Virus record (IMG/VR): IMGVR_UViG_3300040801_000902
Location: 1 to 20,371 of that record
DNA: 20,371 nt
Direction: 5' to 3' (one strand)
Source of the DNA: a virus
Below the pieces are notes generated by a model. That model made no database searches and was not told the DNA's origin. It worked only from the letters and a program-made list of their open reading frames with translations. The translations under genes were made by a program, and so were the position numbers. Shown here in pieces: positions 1-8,400 of this stretch (the stretch's first letter is position 1; each line of letters begins with the position of its first letter).

Positions 1-1
1 A

Positions 2-247
2 TTTGCTTTTTACGCTAATTCAGATATGGATACGTCTAGCGCTACTGGGCTCTCTGGTAATGTTGGAACTAATGGAAAATGGAATTTTGGAAGCTCTTTC
101 GTTGCTACACCAGCATCTACAGTTACTGTTAGTGGAGATGCTGAGGTTGTAGGTAGTGCAAATGGAGTTATATTAGAATCTCCAAACGGAACTAGATATA
201 GAATCACAGTAGATGATTCAGGTAATTTAACAACAACAGCATTATAA
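2..247 (+). CDS. C-terminal end of a phage structural protein (5' truncated)
   Basis: The frame is open from the first bases of the window, so this is the tail end of a gene starting to the left. The internal Met at 26 is probably not its start. The 81 visible residues are rich in Gly, Ser, Thr, Asn and Val and have almost no basic residues, as in beta-rich virion proteins. The last 25 or so residues contain GVILESPNGTRYRITVDD, a C-terminal ending I associate with phage tail or appendage proteins (recalled, not searched). The next gene starts one base after the stop, so the two are likely co-transcribed. The exact role (fibre, tail tip or other) cannot be told from this fragment. Confidence 0.6.
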   Translation, partial: FAFYANSDMDTSSATGLSGNVGTNGKWNFGSSFVATPASTVTVSGDAEVVGSANGVILESPNGTRYRITVDDSGNLTTTAL

Positions 248-248
248 A

Positions 249-539
249 ATGGCAGATAAAAGTAAAATGGCGTGTAATAAGCCAAGACCTTCTGACAGGG
301 CTGGAAAGAAAAAAATGGTTAAGGCGTGCTCAGGAGGAAAAGAAAAGCTTATTCATTTTGGCGCAAAAGGATATGGACACAACTATTCGGCTGCTGCAAG
401 GAAATCATTTAAAGCAAGACATAAATGTTCAAGTGCTACAAATAAATTAACTGCTCGTTATTGGGCGTGTAAAAATTTGTGGGCAGGTAAAGGCGGAAGT
501 ACCAAATCTTCTCCAAAATCAAAAAGAGGTAAATACTAA
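249..539 (+). CDS. Small basic Cys-containing phage protein (KARH...ARYWACKNLW family)
   Basis: A 96-aa protein with about 26 Lys+Arg against 3 Asp+Glu, so strongly basic. It has four Cys (C9, C27, C60, C74) and H58 next to C60, which could bind a metal; that is inference. The core KSFKARHKCSSATNKLTARYWAC (first 20 residues: KSFKARHKCSSATNKLTARY) followed by an aromatic-rich CKNLW at residues 52-78 resembles a small family I recall from many marine phages, of unknown function. The C-terminus (80-96) is a low-complexity Gly/Ser/Lys tail that could bind nucleic acid. It starts one base after the upstream stop and heads a run of small basic genes before the lysis cassette. Confidence 0.8.
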   Translation: MADKSKMACNKPRPSDRAGKKKMVKACSGGKEKLIHFGAKGYGHNYSAAARKSFKARHKCSSATNKLTARYWACKNLWAGKGGSTKSSPKSKRGKY

Positions 540-552
540 AAAATATATAATC

Positions 553-1230
553 ATGCCAGATAAAAAGAAAAAAATAACAAATGAATCTGCTAGTTCTAAA
601 GTACAGAGCTATCTATCTAACACCAAAACAACGTTTACAAAGAGTGATACAAAAAAGTATCCTTATTTGGGTAGTCAGTTTCAGTTTGATTCTAAAGTAT
701 TCAACCCAATGAAAAACCAAGGACCAACACAAAGAGGTTATACATACTCTATAAATGACGGTACAAACACTTCAAGAGTCAGCTCTCAAACACATTATAA
801 TGAGGCTAAGTACAAACAAGACCAAAGTCTTAAAGGTTATTTTGGGGGTAACAAGGCTCAAAGAAAATCTGCAGAAAAAGGAGCTAAAAGAGCAGCTTCA
901 ATTTCATCAAACATGATTAAAGGCATGTATAATGCATCTAAGCTATTGGCTCAAGGAAACGAGAGTGCAGCAGACGACTTAGCTCATGCAACAAGAATGG
1001 AGGCTTTTAACCAGCAAAAAAGAGGAGGTTTTGGGTCTTCTGAGGTTTCTCGTAGACAATATAGAAATATACAAAGTATATCAGACGCCTACTATAGCCC
1101 AAGAATACACCAACAGCTACAAAACATGACTAAAGGGATAAAGCCTGTTAAGATTGATATAAAGGCTAATATTGACCCTAAAGAAATAAACGCTAGTTTA
1201 AGAAGCTTAACATCTAGAAAGAAAAAGTAA
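553..1230 (+). CDS. Hypothetical basic, Ser/Gln/Lys-rich phage protein
   Basis: A 225-aa protein I do not recognise. The N-terminus (1-12) and C-terminus (220-225, RKKK) are Lys-rich. Residues 30-90 are rich in Tyr, Ser, Asn, Gln and Thr and look disordered. Residues 95-165 look helical and Ala/Lys/Gln-rich. No signal peptide or membrane segment is seen. The start follows an A/T-rich leader with no Shine-Dalgarno sequence. It lies 13 bases after the previous gene and one base before the next, so it belongs to the same unit. The composition would suit a DNA-associated or internal virion protein, but that is inference from charge and position only. Confidence 0.75.
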   Translation: MPDKKKKITNESASSKVQSYLSNTKTTFTKSDTKKYPYLGSQFQFDSKVFNPMKNQGPTQRGYTYSINDGTNTSRVSSQTHYNEAKYKQDQSLKGYFGGNKAQRKSAEKGAKRAASISSNMIKGMYNASKLLAQGNESAADDLAHATRMEAFNQQKRGGFGSSEVSRRQYRNIQSISDAYYSPRIHQQLQNMTKGIKPVKIDIKANIDPKEINASLRSLTSRKKK

Positions 1231-1231
1231 T

Positions 1232-1675
1232 ATGTCAGAAAAAAAACCTATTATTGGTAAAGGTGTTTTCTTTGTCCCTAAAATTGAAAACGACAAACAG
1301 AAAAGAGAAAACATTCGAAATGTCCGAAGGTCAAGAAGAAGTGCGTTGAAGAATGCGAGTACAAAAGAAGAAAAGAAATCTATTAGGGAAGAGGCTCGTC
1401 AAAATATAAGAACCGAGAGGGGTGGCGTTTCTCAGGTAAGAGAAGTTTTTACAGACGTAAAAGACTTTACTGACCAAGTAAAACAGCTTAAGTCCAATAT
1501 TGAAGGAACAACAGTTGGTAGAGTTACTAATTTAGCAAGAAACTTAATAGGGCATATCTCGTCTGGAAATTTCCAAGCTATTGCTGGAGATATTGGAACA
1601 GGGGTTGCAATTGCTAAACGCCTAAAAAACACACCAGGAGATATAAAAAAACAAACAAAAAATAATTGTAATTAA
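1232..1675 (+). CDS. Hypothetical basic helical phage protein
   Basis: A 147-aa protein not recognised. Residues 20-75 are highly charged and helix-prone (many Arg, Lys and Glu, with an RRSRR cluster near 32-36). Residues 95-130 are a weakly hydrophobic, Gly/Ala/Ile-rich stretch (LARNLIGHISSGNFQAIAGD) that could form an amphipathic helix. A Lys/Asn-rich tail follows. The start codon sits one base after the upstream stop, a typical tight operon junction. The charged half plus amphipathic half would suit a DNA- or membrane-associated virion component, but nothing in the sequence proves it. Confidence 0.7.
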   Translation: MSEKKPIIGKGVFFVPKIENDKQKRENIRNVRRSRRSALKNASTKEEKKSIREEARQNIRTERGGVSQVREVFTDVKDFTDQVKQLKSNIEGTTVGRVTNLARNLIGHISSGNFQAIAGDIGTGVAIAKRLKNTPGDIKKQTKNNCN

Positions 1676-1676
1676 A

Positions 1677-1817
1677 ATGGGAAAATTTTTAGTAAAATTA
1701 GGATTAAAAATACAGGCGCTTTGGTCTAAATTTCAGTGCAAGTGGAACTGGTTAGTTTCAAAAATTATGTTTAATACAGATTCGTGTCCAAATAAACTTT
1801 GTACTTGTAAAAAATAA
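1677..1817 (+). CDS. Very small Cys/Trp-containing protein (46 aa)
   Basis: An open frame of 46 codons starting one base after the upstream stop and ending four bases before the next ATG, fully filling an otherwise empty gap in a tightly packed operon. The N-terminal part (1-30) is amphipathic and basic, with three Trp (residues 16, 23, 25). The last 12 residues, SCPNKLCTCKK at their core, hold three Cys; a fourth Cys lies at position 21. Four Cys in 46 residues is a possible small metal site. No family is recognised. Support comes from packing and from the absence of any competing gene. Confidence 0.6.
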   Translation: MGKFLVKLGLKIQALWSKFQCKWNWLVSKIMFNTDSCPNKLCTCKK

Positions 1818-1821
1818 TATT

Positions 1822-1977
1822 ATGAAATCAAGAGGATTAGGAGATAGTGTAGAAAAATTAACAAAGGCAACTGGAATAAAAAAAGTTGTTGACTCCGTGA
1901 GTAAAGCTACAGGCAAGCCTTGTGGATGCGGAGAAAGAAGAGATACTTTGAATAGAATGTTCCCATACAAGAAATAA
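1822..1977 (+). CDS. Small CGC-motif phage protein (51 aa)
   Basis: A 51-aa protein starting MKSRGLGDSVEKLTKATGIK and ending with KPCGCGERRDTLNRMFPYKK. I recall closely similar short proteins (GLGD..EK.TKATGIKKVV...CGC..RR.TLN.MFPY) in many phages of marine Bacteroidota, function unknown. Two Cys in a CGC arrangement followed by RR suggest a small nucleic-acid- or metal-binding element, which is inference. Its TAA stop overlaps the ATG of the next gene by one base (TAATG), so translation is probably coupled. Confidence 0.8.
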   Translation: MKSRGLGDSVEKLTKATGIKKVVDSVSKATGKPCGCGERRDTLNRMFPYKK

Positions 1978-2222
1978 TGTTAAGTAGAACGGCAAAATAT
2001 TATCGTGATAATCCTGAAGCTAGAAAAAAGCATAGGAAAACCTCAGCGAAGGCTCAAAAGAAAAAAGAAGCTGTTCGCAAAAGAGTAGAATGTAATTTAT
2101 TTAATAGAAAAAACAAAAAATCAAAAAAAGGAGATAAATTAGATTGCTCACACAAAAGCGGACGTTTAGTTCTGGAGTCACAGAAGAAGAACAGAGCTAG
2201 AGGTGGCGGAAAAAAAAGATAA
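1977..2222 (+). CDS. Small Lys/Arg-rich phage protein (AKYYRDNPEAR family)
   Basis: An 81-aa protein, roughly 40% Lys+Arg. The N-terminal AKYYRDNPEARKKHRK and the C-terminal half, with CSHKSGRLVLESQKKNRARG, resemble a family I recall widely from marine phages. There the motif is usually DxSHTKSGxxxxES...NRARNG, and the function is not known to me. Here Cys57 takes the place just before Ser-His. Its start overlaps the upstream stop, and its own stop overlaps the next start by one base, so it is translationally coupled on both sides. The charge makes DNA or RNA binding, or packaging with the genome, a reasonable guess. Confidence 0.8.
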   Translation: MLSRTAKYYRDNPEARKKHRKTSAKAQKKKEAVRKRVECNLFNRKNKKSKKGDKLDCSHKSGRLVLESQKKNRARGGGKKR

Positions 2223-2404
2223 TGAATTTGGATAGCAAAATATCATTTGTAGCAGGATACATCTTTACAGCTGTATCGTCAATAAGCATCTTAGGATTAG
2301 TTCAAGCTGCATTAATTGGTTTAATTGGTGGTTTTTTTGGGCTTTTAGGAAAAGAGCTATATTACGGACTTAAGGGTAAGATTAAAAATGAGAAAAATAA
2401 ATAA
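2222..2404 (+). CDS. Small membrane protein, candidate holin
   Basis: A 60-aa protein. Residues 7-42 are continuously hydrophobic and Gly-rich, long enough for two closely spaced membrane helices (about 8-27 and 28-43). A Lys-rich tail (51-60) follows. Short length, a hydrophobic core with a basic C-terminus, and a 17-base overlap with the amidase gene all match the usual class II or pinholin-like arrangement, in which the holin precedes the endolysin. No holin family signature is recognised, so the call rests on topology and context. An alternative is a small membrane regulator, with the larger membrane protein at 2788 as the real holin. Confidence 0.55.
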   Translation: MNLDSKISFVAGYIFTAVSSISILGLVQAALIGLIGGFFGLLGKELYYGLKGKIKNEKNK

Positions 2405-2795
2405 AATAATAATTCATTGCTCTGCAACACCCGAAGGAAGGGATGTTTCTGCAGAAACCATTGACCAGTGGCATAAGGCCAGGGGATGGTCTGAAATTGG
2501 ATATCATTATGTTATATCATTAGACGGCACAATAGAATACGGTAGAGATATACAAAAAACTGGAGCTCATGTAAAAGGAAACAACAAAGGCAGTATAGGT
2601 ATTTGCTATATAGGAGGTTGTGATTCCGACATGAATGCTAAAGATACCAGAACACCAGAACAAAAAGAAAGTTTACTTTTACTAATAAAAACATTAAAGA
2701 AAATGCATTTAGGTGCAGAGGTGTTTGGACACAGAGACTTCTCTACAAAAGAATGCCCAAGCTTTGATGCAAAAAACGAATATTGCAATGCCTAA
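2388..2795 (+). CDS. N-acetylmuramoyl-L-alanine amidase (T7 lysozyme-type endolysin)
   Basis: A 135-aa single-domain Amidase_2/PGRP-fold enzyme that would cut the bond between MurNAc and L-Ala in peptidoglycan. Visible motifs are IIHCSAT (7-14) with H10, GYHYVI (38-43) with Y39, GSIGICYIGG (68-77), and GHRDFSTKECPSFD (114-127). H10, H115 and C123 match the three zinc ligands of T7 lysozyme (H17, H122, C130). Y39 and K121 match its catalytic Y46 and K128. The H115/K121/C123 spacing equals that of T7. No signal peptide is seen, so export needs a holin. It overlaps the upstream membrane protein gene by 17 bases and the downstream one by 8. Whether it also binds host RNA polymerase, as T7 lysozyme does, cannot be told. 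Confidence 0.93.
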   Translation: MRKINKIIIHCSATPEGRDVSAETIDQWHKARGWSEIGYHYVISLDGTIEYGRDIQKTGAHVKGNNKGSIGICYIGGCDSDMNAKDTRTPEQKESLLLLIKTLKKMHLGAEVFGHRDFSTKECPSFDAKNEYCNA

Positions 2796-3234
2796 AAAGA
2801 AATTTAAAGATACAAAGGTTGGACAGTTTTTACTGAAAAAGGTCCCAGGAATTGTTGGAGATATACTTCCAGACAAGGGTGTATTAGGTATTGTCAAGAA
2901 TTTAATTGACAACGACCCAGATATAACTCCAGAGGAAAAGGCTCAGCTTCACGAAGAGATTGTTAAGATATATGAACTTGAAGTTGCAGATAGAGACTCC
3001 GCCAGAAATCGAGAGGTTGAAAAAGCTAAAACAGGAGGCTTTGACCTTATGTTTAATCTAACTGGTATTATAGGCCTTTTTGCTTTTGCTTTCATTATAT
3101 ATGCTATCGTATACCTTGAAGTACCAGAAAACAACAAAGAAGTTTGGATACACCTTATTGGAATATGCGAAGGTATTGTTCTTAGTATTTTTGGATATTT
3201 TTACGGTAGTGCTGTTCGAAAGAACAAAGATTAG
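2788..3234 (+). CDS. Holin-like membrane protein (resembles the 3TM, gene-transfer-release holin family)
   Basis: I chose the ATG at 2788 (148 aa). It gives a basic start (MPKKKF) and an 8-base overlap with the amidase stop, whereas the ATG at 2713 would overlap the amidase by 83 bases. Residues 28-80 (DKGVLGIVKNLIDND, then ELEVADRDSARNREVEKA) match a pattern I recall from phage proteins of the holin-of-3TMs family. Two clear membrane helices lie at about 88-110 and 120-142, with a short charged tail (KNKD). Placement directly after the endolysin supports a role in lysis. It closes the operon: a promoter-like site and a new leader follow the stop. A membrane-anchored accessory lysis role is an alternative. 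Confidence 0.75.
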   Translation: MPKKKFKDTKVGQFLLKKVPGIVGDILPDKGVLGIVKNLIDNDPDITPEEKAQLHEEIVKIYELEVADRDSARNREVEKAKTGGFDLMFNLTGIIGLFAFAFIIYAIVYLEVPENNKEVWIHLIGICEGIVLSIFGYFYGSAVRKNKD

Positions 3235-3241
3235 CTTAACT

Positions 3242-3268
3242 TTTGCTTTTATTAAAATATTATCTTTG
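3242..3268 (+). promoter_or_regulatory. Bacteroidota-type promoter before the tail fibre block
   Basis: The -7 element TATCTTTG (3261-3268) matches the TAnnTTTG consensus of Bacteroidota primary sigma factors. A TTTG at 3242-3245 could be the -33 element, but the 15-base gap is shorter than the usual 17-23. The site lies in the gap between the holin-like gene and the gene at 3289, 20 bases before its ATG. Confidence 0.6.
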
Positions 3269-3288
3269 CATAAAAGTATTTAATTTTT

Positions 3289-3957
3289 ATGGCTAGAATA
3301 AGCACGTATGTTTTAGACACCAACGTAACTAAAGACGATAAAGTTATTGGAACGGACTCTGCGGGGTCAATTACAAAGAACTTTAGTCTTAGTGATATAT
3401 CGGCAATAGCTAATCAAGAGATTACTGTGGCTGGACAGCTAGTATATCAGTTCAGACAAAATATATCGGAAGGCTCGTTGACAGACCTGTCAGACGGAAC
3501 TACTTTTTCTGCTGTGTCTAGGTTTAGACTAAGTGAAGTGGATATTCCAGGCCATAACGTACAAGATTTTTTACAAGAATACGAGAAAAAGCGAATTATT
3601 GTTGTCGATATAGATGATAAGAATAAGTATGGGATTTATGATGTGGAAGAGATAATAGAAGACACAAATAACCCAAATTATTATTTTTTCACATTAAACT
3701 ATCACAACGGGAATGGAGCTTTGACTTTAGATAATTATTTTATCGTGGCAATGTATTCACAAGACGCTACATATAGACACAGTCAGAGCTCTGCAAGTAC
3801 ACAATGGACAGTAACCCATAATTTAAACAAATTTCCATCTGTTACAGTTACTCTTTCAACGGGTCAACAGGGAATAGCAGATGTAAACTATATAGATAAA
3901 AATAACTTAACAATAAACTTCTCAGCCGCAAAGAGCGGATACGCATACCTAAACTAA
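3289..3957 (+). CDS. Tail fibre / tail tip protein with C-terminal HNLN domain
   Basis: A 222-aa protein. The N-terminal part (1-45), with TNVTKDDKVIGTDSAGSITKNF, looks like the adaptor repeat of phage fibres (recalled). The middle (70-165) is an acidic beta-rich region with IVVDIDDKNKYGIYDVEEI. The last 50 residues (173-222), WTVTHNLNKFPSVTVTLS to SGYAYLN, form a small beta domain common at the ends of phage tail fibres and tail tips. That pattern is recalled, not searched. It is the first gene after a promoter-like site and opens a block of four appendage genes. Likely role: virion surface attachment or a fibre connector. Confidence 0.75.
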   Translation: MARISTYVLDTNVTKDDKVIGTDSAGSITKNFSLSDISAIANQEITVAGQLVYQFRQNISEGSLTDLSDGTTFSAVSRFRLSEVDIPGHNVQDFLQEYEKKRIIVVDIDDKNKYGIYDVEEIIEDTNNPNYYFFTLNYHNGNGALTLDNYFIVAMYSQDATYRHSQSSASTQWTVTHNLNKFPSVTVTLSTGQQGIADVNYIDKNNLTINFSAAKSGYAYLN

Positions 3958-3964
3958 TAACACC

Positions 3965-5419
3965 ATGGCTATAAAATTTTTAAATCACTTAGACTTAACT
4001 CAAAACGAGATTCAGAATACCGCTCTGCATAATACAGAGGCTTCTGACATTACAACACCAGTATCTGGTCAAATTATTTTTGACAATGGAACAGGCGTAA
4101 ACAAGTTAAAATACCATAACGGAACTTCTTGGGTAAGTTTAGGTGGTGACACGGTAAGAACCGTTTCAGTAGACACAAATGGAGACGGCTCTGTTAATAA
4201 CACTTTATTGGCAAGTGAAAGCTTGGTGCTTAAAAAGGGTTCAAATATAACTTTATCCGAAGCGGGAGGTATTATTACAATCAGCTCCACTGATACAAAC
4301 ACTGAATACACAGCTGACGTTGGTTTGACATTAACAGGAACTCAGTTTTCAGTAAATGTAGCGGATAGTCAAACAACACAAGCACCAGAAAGCATAACGA
4401 CAACTGCAAGCAGATTGTATCAAGTTGAAACTGATGACGAGGATATGTTAGTGGTTAATGTGCCGTGGTCAGACACAAACACAAATACAGACACACTTCA
4501 GACTATTGCTGCTGATACTGCAAATGCAGATAGATTTATTACTTCTGTAGCAAGCGCATCAGGAGCACAGACTGGGCTTTCTCATAGTACGCTTAAATAT
4601 AACCCAAGTACAGAGACGCTTAAAGTAACAAATCTTATAGTTTCTGGAACGTCAACAACAATTGACACAGAGACAATAAGTCTCTCAGACAATATTATTA
4701 CTTTGAATAGTAATGCAACTGGAACACCAAGTGAAGATGCTGGTTTAGAGGTTGAAAGAGGAGACTCTGCAAATGTTAGTTTGGTTTGGGACGAGGGTAC
4801 TGATAGATGGACATTTACAAATGATGGAACCACATTTTATAATATTCCTATTTCTACTGAATATGATAACTTTAACTTCAATGTACAAGTAGGAGGAACA
4901 TCTCAAGAAGTTTCTGATGGTGGTACGCTTACATTTGCTCAAGGAGGTGGATTAACTGTAGGAATTAGTGATGATGATACTATCACCTATACACACGCAG
5001 ATACATCAACTCAAGCGTCAGTAGATAACTCGGGCAGAACATATATTCAGGATATCACCCTTGATGAGTTCGGGCACATTACAGGAATTACTTCTGCTAC
5101 AGAAACAGTGACAAACACAGACACTAATACTCAATTAGCAACTGTAGAAACTGATATTGTTGTTTCTAATGCAACATTTATAACAAATAAAAGAGCCACA
5201 ATAAATCACACCTTAAACTCTGAAAATGTAGTTGTACAAATGTATGATAAGGTTACAGGACAAGTGGTTCATGCTGACGTTGAGCATACAAGCGACGGAA
5301 GTACTATAAGTAAAAATCATGTAAGAATCGAGTTTGGAGTTGTTCCAGCTAACGATATTAGAGTAATTATGATTGACGCTAAAGACGGCGCAACATCGGT
5401 TACTCCATCTTACTCATAA
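3965..5419 (+). CDS. Tail fibre-like structural protein
   Basis: A 484-aa, Thr/Ser/Asp/Asn-rich beta-repeat protein of the kind that forms trimeric fibres. The N-terminus MAIKFLNHLDLTQNEIQN (1-18), then QIIFDNGTGVNKLKYHNGTSW, is a fibre attachment pattern. Residues 237-280 contain LSDNIITLNSNATGTPSEDAGL and a VWDEGTDRWTF motif, often seen in marine phage fibres. The last 72 residues (from about 413) begin INHTLNSENVVVQMYD and resemble the C-terminal domain of the preceding protein. There is no catalytic motif. The start is 7 bases after the previous stop. Function inferred: host-range appendage. Confidence 0.8.
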   Translation: MAIKFLNHLDLTQNEIQNTALHNTEASDITTPVSGQIIFDNGTGVNKLKYHNGTSWVSLGGDTVRTVSVDTNGDGSVNNTLLASESLVLKKGSNITLSEAGGIITISSTDTNTEYTADVGLTLTGTQFSVNVADSQTTQAPESITTTASRLYQVETDDEDMLVVNVPWSDTNTNTDTLQTIAADTANADRFITSVASASGAQTGLSHSTLKYNPSTETLKVTNLIVSGTSTTIDTETISLSDNIITLNSNATGTPSEDAGLEVERGDSANVSLVWDEGTDRWTFTNDGTTFYNIPISTEYDNFNFNVQVGGTSQEVSDGGTLTFAQGGGLTVGISDDDTITYTHADTSTQASVDNSGRTYIQDITLDEFGHITGITSATETVTNTDTNTQLATVETDIVVSNATFITNKRATINHTLNSENVVVQMYDKVTGQVVHADVEHTSDGSTISKNHVRIEFGVVPANDIRVIMIDAKDGATSVTPSYS

Positions 5420-5433
5420 TAATTAAATAAAAT

Positions 5434-8400
5434 ATGGCCAAGAAGTTTTTAAGCGACATAGAGCTTGACGCAGGATTAGTAGATGTAAATGGCAATACAG
5501 GTGCATCTGGCCAAATACTTTCATCTACAGGTACAGGCGTTAGCTGGGTTAGCAATGTTTCAATTAGCGAAGCTAGCGAATCAGTTCATATAACTGTAAA
5601 AAACACTTCAGGGGCAACAATAGCCAAAGGAACTCCTGTATATGTTACAGGTGAGACTGGTAATTCAGGTAAAATAGAAGTTGCTCCAGCCGACGCTTCT
5701 GATGATGCTAAGATGCCAGCGCTAGGTATTTTAGAGTCTAATCTTGCAAATAACGCTGAAGGCTTTTGTGTGCAAGGTGGATTATTAGAAGGATTATCGA
5801 CAGCTACGATTGATGGTACATCAACAACAGCTAATGATACTGTTTATATAAAAGCAGGTGGTGGTCTTACAATGACAAAGCCTACAGGTACAAATTTTAT
5901 ACAGAACATAGCTAAAGTAGCTAGAGTTCACGCTTCAAATGGTTCATTGGTCGTTTCATCAATACTTCGAACAAACGACGTACCAACCCCATTATATATA
6001 GACCATGCCAACCAACGAGTAGGTATTGGAGAAGAAACTCCTTTGGCTGACCTTCACATAAGCAAAGATTCTACAGGGCCAGAATTAAGATTGAGCCACG
6101 AACCAGCCAGTGGATTTGGTGGTGGGGGTTTGATTAGATTTCAAGGGGGCTCTAGTGATTATGTGTACGGTGGTATAGATTGGTATAACGGAGCGAATAG
6201 AGATGGTCAAATTGTCTATGCCGCAGCTGGTAGAGCAATGAATTTCAGAGCAAATGAAAGGGGTATAAGTGCCAGTGGTGGATTCTTTAGGTTTTATAGC
6301 GGCATTACCGAAGTTGCGGAGATAAATATAAATGGGATATACGGAAACGCATTTTACGACCAAGGGAACACTGCTTATTATGTAAACCCCGCGGACTCAA
6401 GCACTATAAACACTTTATACGTAACCACTATAAACAGAAACCCAGTCGTAACATTATCTGGTGATGTTACTGGTAGTGCTACTATGACGAACTTGGGCAG
6501 TATTAATATTGCTACAACTGTTGCTGATGATAGTCATACTCACGATGGCAGATATTATACAGAGACAGAGTCTGATTCTAGATTTGTAAATGTTACTGGT
6601 GATACAATGACTGGTGCTTTAATTGTTGATAACGATATTACAATATCATCTAGCGGAACGAGCGGTTTCGGAAAAATTCATTATGGCATAAACGGTACAA
6701 TGGGTCAAACAACAAACTGGAACCCAAACTCTGGAAATGAGGGCTTATGGATAGAATCTGACGGCGGTGAATCTGGTGGTGTGTTTATGAATGGGAACAC
6801 ATTTGCTTTATGGAGTCCAGGAGATGATGATGCCTTTAAAATTTATGATGAAGACGGTTTACCCACAGCAGCCCCAGTGTTTAGAATCACAGGAGCAGGG
6901 GTAGTTGTAGGGACTAAAGGTTTTTCAACAGATGGCAATAATAAGTTTTACACGTGGAGAGCTATAGAGAACACGGGAGCTAGTAGCAATCAATATTATA
7001 GAATAGCTAGAATTAGTGGTGGCCAATCCACTAGATTTATTATAGAAATAGCTGGTAGAAGTGCTTCTTACGGCGACAATCAACTTCCAGCTTTTGGTAA
7101 AATAGTTGGCCAGCTGAATAACGATAATAATTACGATATAGTTTATTACAACGCTAGTGGCCAAGGTGAAGTTGCAACGGAAGTAGGGCAAGTAGACATC
7201 GGCACTACAGGTTCGGATATATATGTTAGAATTGCTCAGTTTGCAGAATTAACAGCTACAGCACATATAAGCGACGGAGCAATAACCACATATGATACAG
7301 ACAGTGGCAGCTCCACAACGCCTACAGGATACGTGCAAGCCATTGAGCACAAATTATGGAGTTCTGGAAATGACGGAGCAGGCTCAGGCCTTGATGCTGA
7401 TTTATTAGATGGAAATCAAGGCTCTTACTATTTAGATTATAATAATTTTACAAACCTACCAACATTACCTAGTGCAAATCAATTAGTTAAGAATTATCAA
7501 AACGTAAACTACGTAGCTAGTGACCCAACTGCTTCTGGTTCAAGAACAAATTACGGTGTAGGCGTAACTGTATATGAGGGCTATGCTGCGGGAACAAACA
7601 GACCTCACACATATGATGCTACTGTTCAGTTTATGCCCACAGGGGGTCAAGGATTTGAATTATCTGCTAATTGGATTGGCACGACTTCTACTCCTTTAAA
7701 AATAAGAAGTCTTAGGGACACTGGACAAGGATGGTCGCCCTGGGTAGATGTCGCTGTATCAGGCACAACCTCATCAGGTACATTTTCTACAACTGGTGAT
7801 TATAGAGCCCCAATATTCTACGACTCAAACGATACAAACTACTACGGTAACTTCGCTAGTAACTCAAGATACAATACGGCTCAGGGTAATTACCTAGGTT
7901 TAGGAGTAGCTTCTAATACTTCAGGTAGCTACAGATTAAATATGGGAGGTTCCATCGACATGAACTCTAACGACGTTAATTATGTAAACCAATTACACTT
8001 CCAAGACAACCTAAGGTTTTATGATGAAGGTAATGATAGCTATTTAAACTTTAAATACGGTGACTCTAATTTTGGTGGTATTATATTTAAAAATGGAGGT
8101 GGCACTCAGAAAGGTTTATTATACGCAGAAAATGGCGGCTTTGGTTTATTAGATAGCGATGGTAATTGGGCAGTACGAACTCAAACAGGAGCAAGCCCGC
8201 TAGAGCTAAGCTGCGATAATAACACTGAGTTTCAAGTTTACAATTCGTACACATTGTCGCCAGGTTCATCAAGAGCTCCAATATTCTACGACTCTAACGA
8301 CACTGGATACTTTTTCAACGGTAATGCATCTAAAGACGGTGTAGATTTAATAACTGGAGGCAACTACGCTATTAATGTTTTAGGAACAATATCAGGAGGG

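Noticed and set aside
26-28. ATG at 26 as the start of the first protein
   Set aside because: The frame is open to the left edge, and the residues before it (FAFYANSD) fit the same composition, so the gene most likely begins outside the window.
2713-2787. Upstream ATG at 2713 for the 3TM holin-like gene
   Set aside because: The extra 25 residues come from the other frame of the amidase gene. The start at 2788 gives a basic N-terminus and a small overlap.
3214-3225. GTTCGAAAGAAC as a terminator hairpin at the end of the holin-like gene
   Set aside because: The stem is only four pairs with a GNRA-type loop, it is inside the coding frame, and there is no T-tract behind it.
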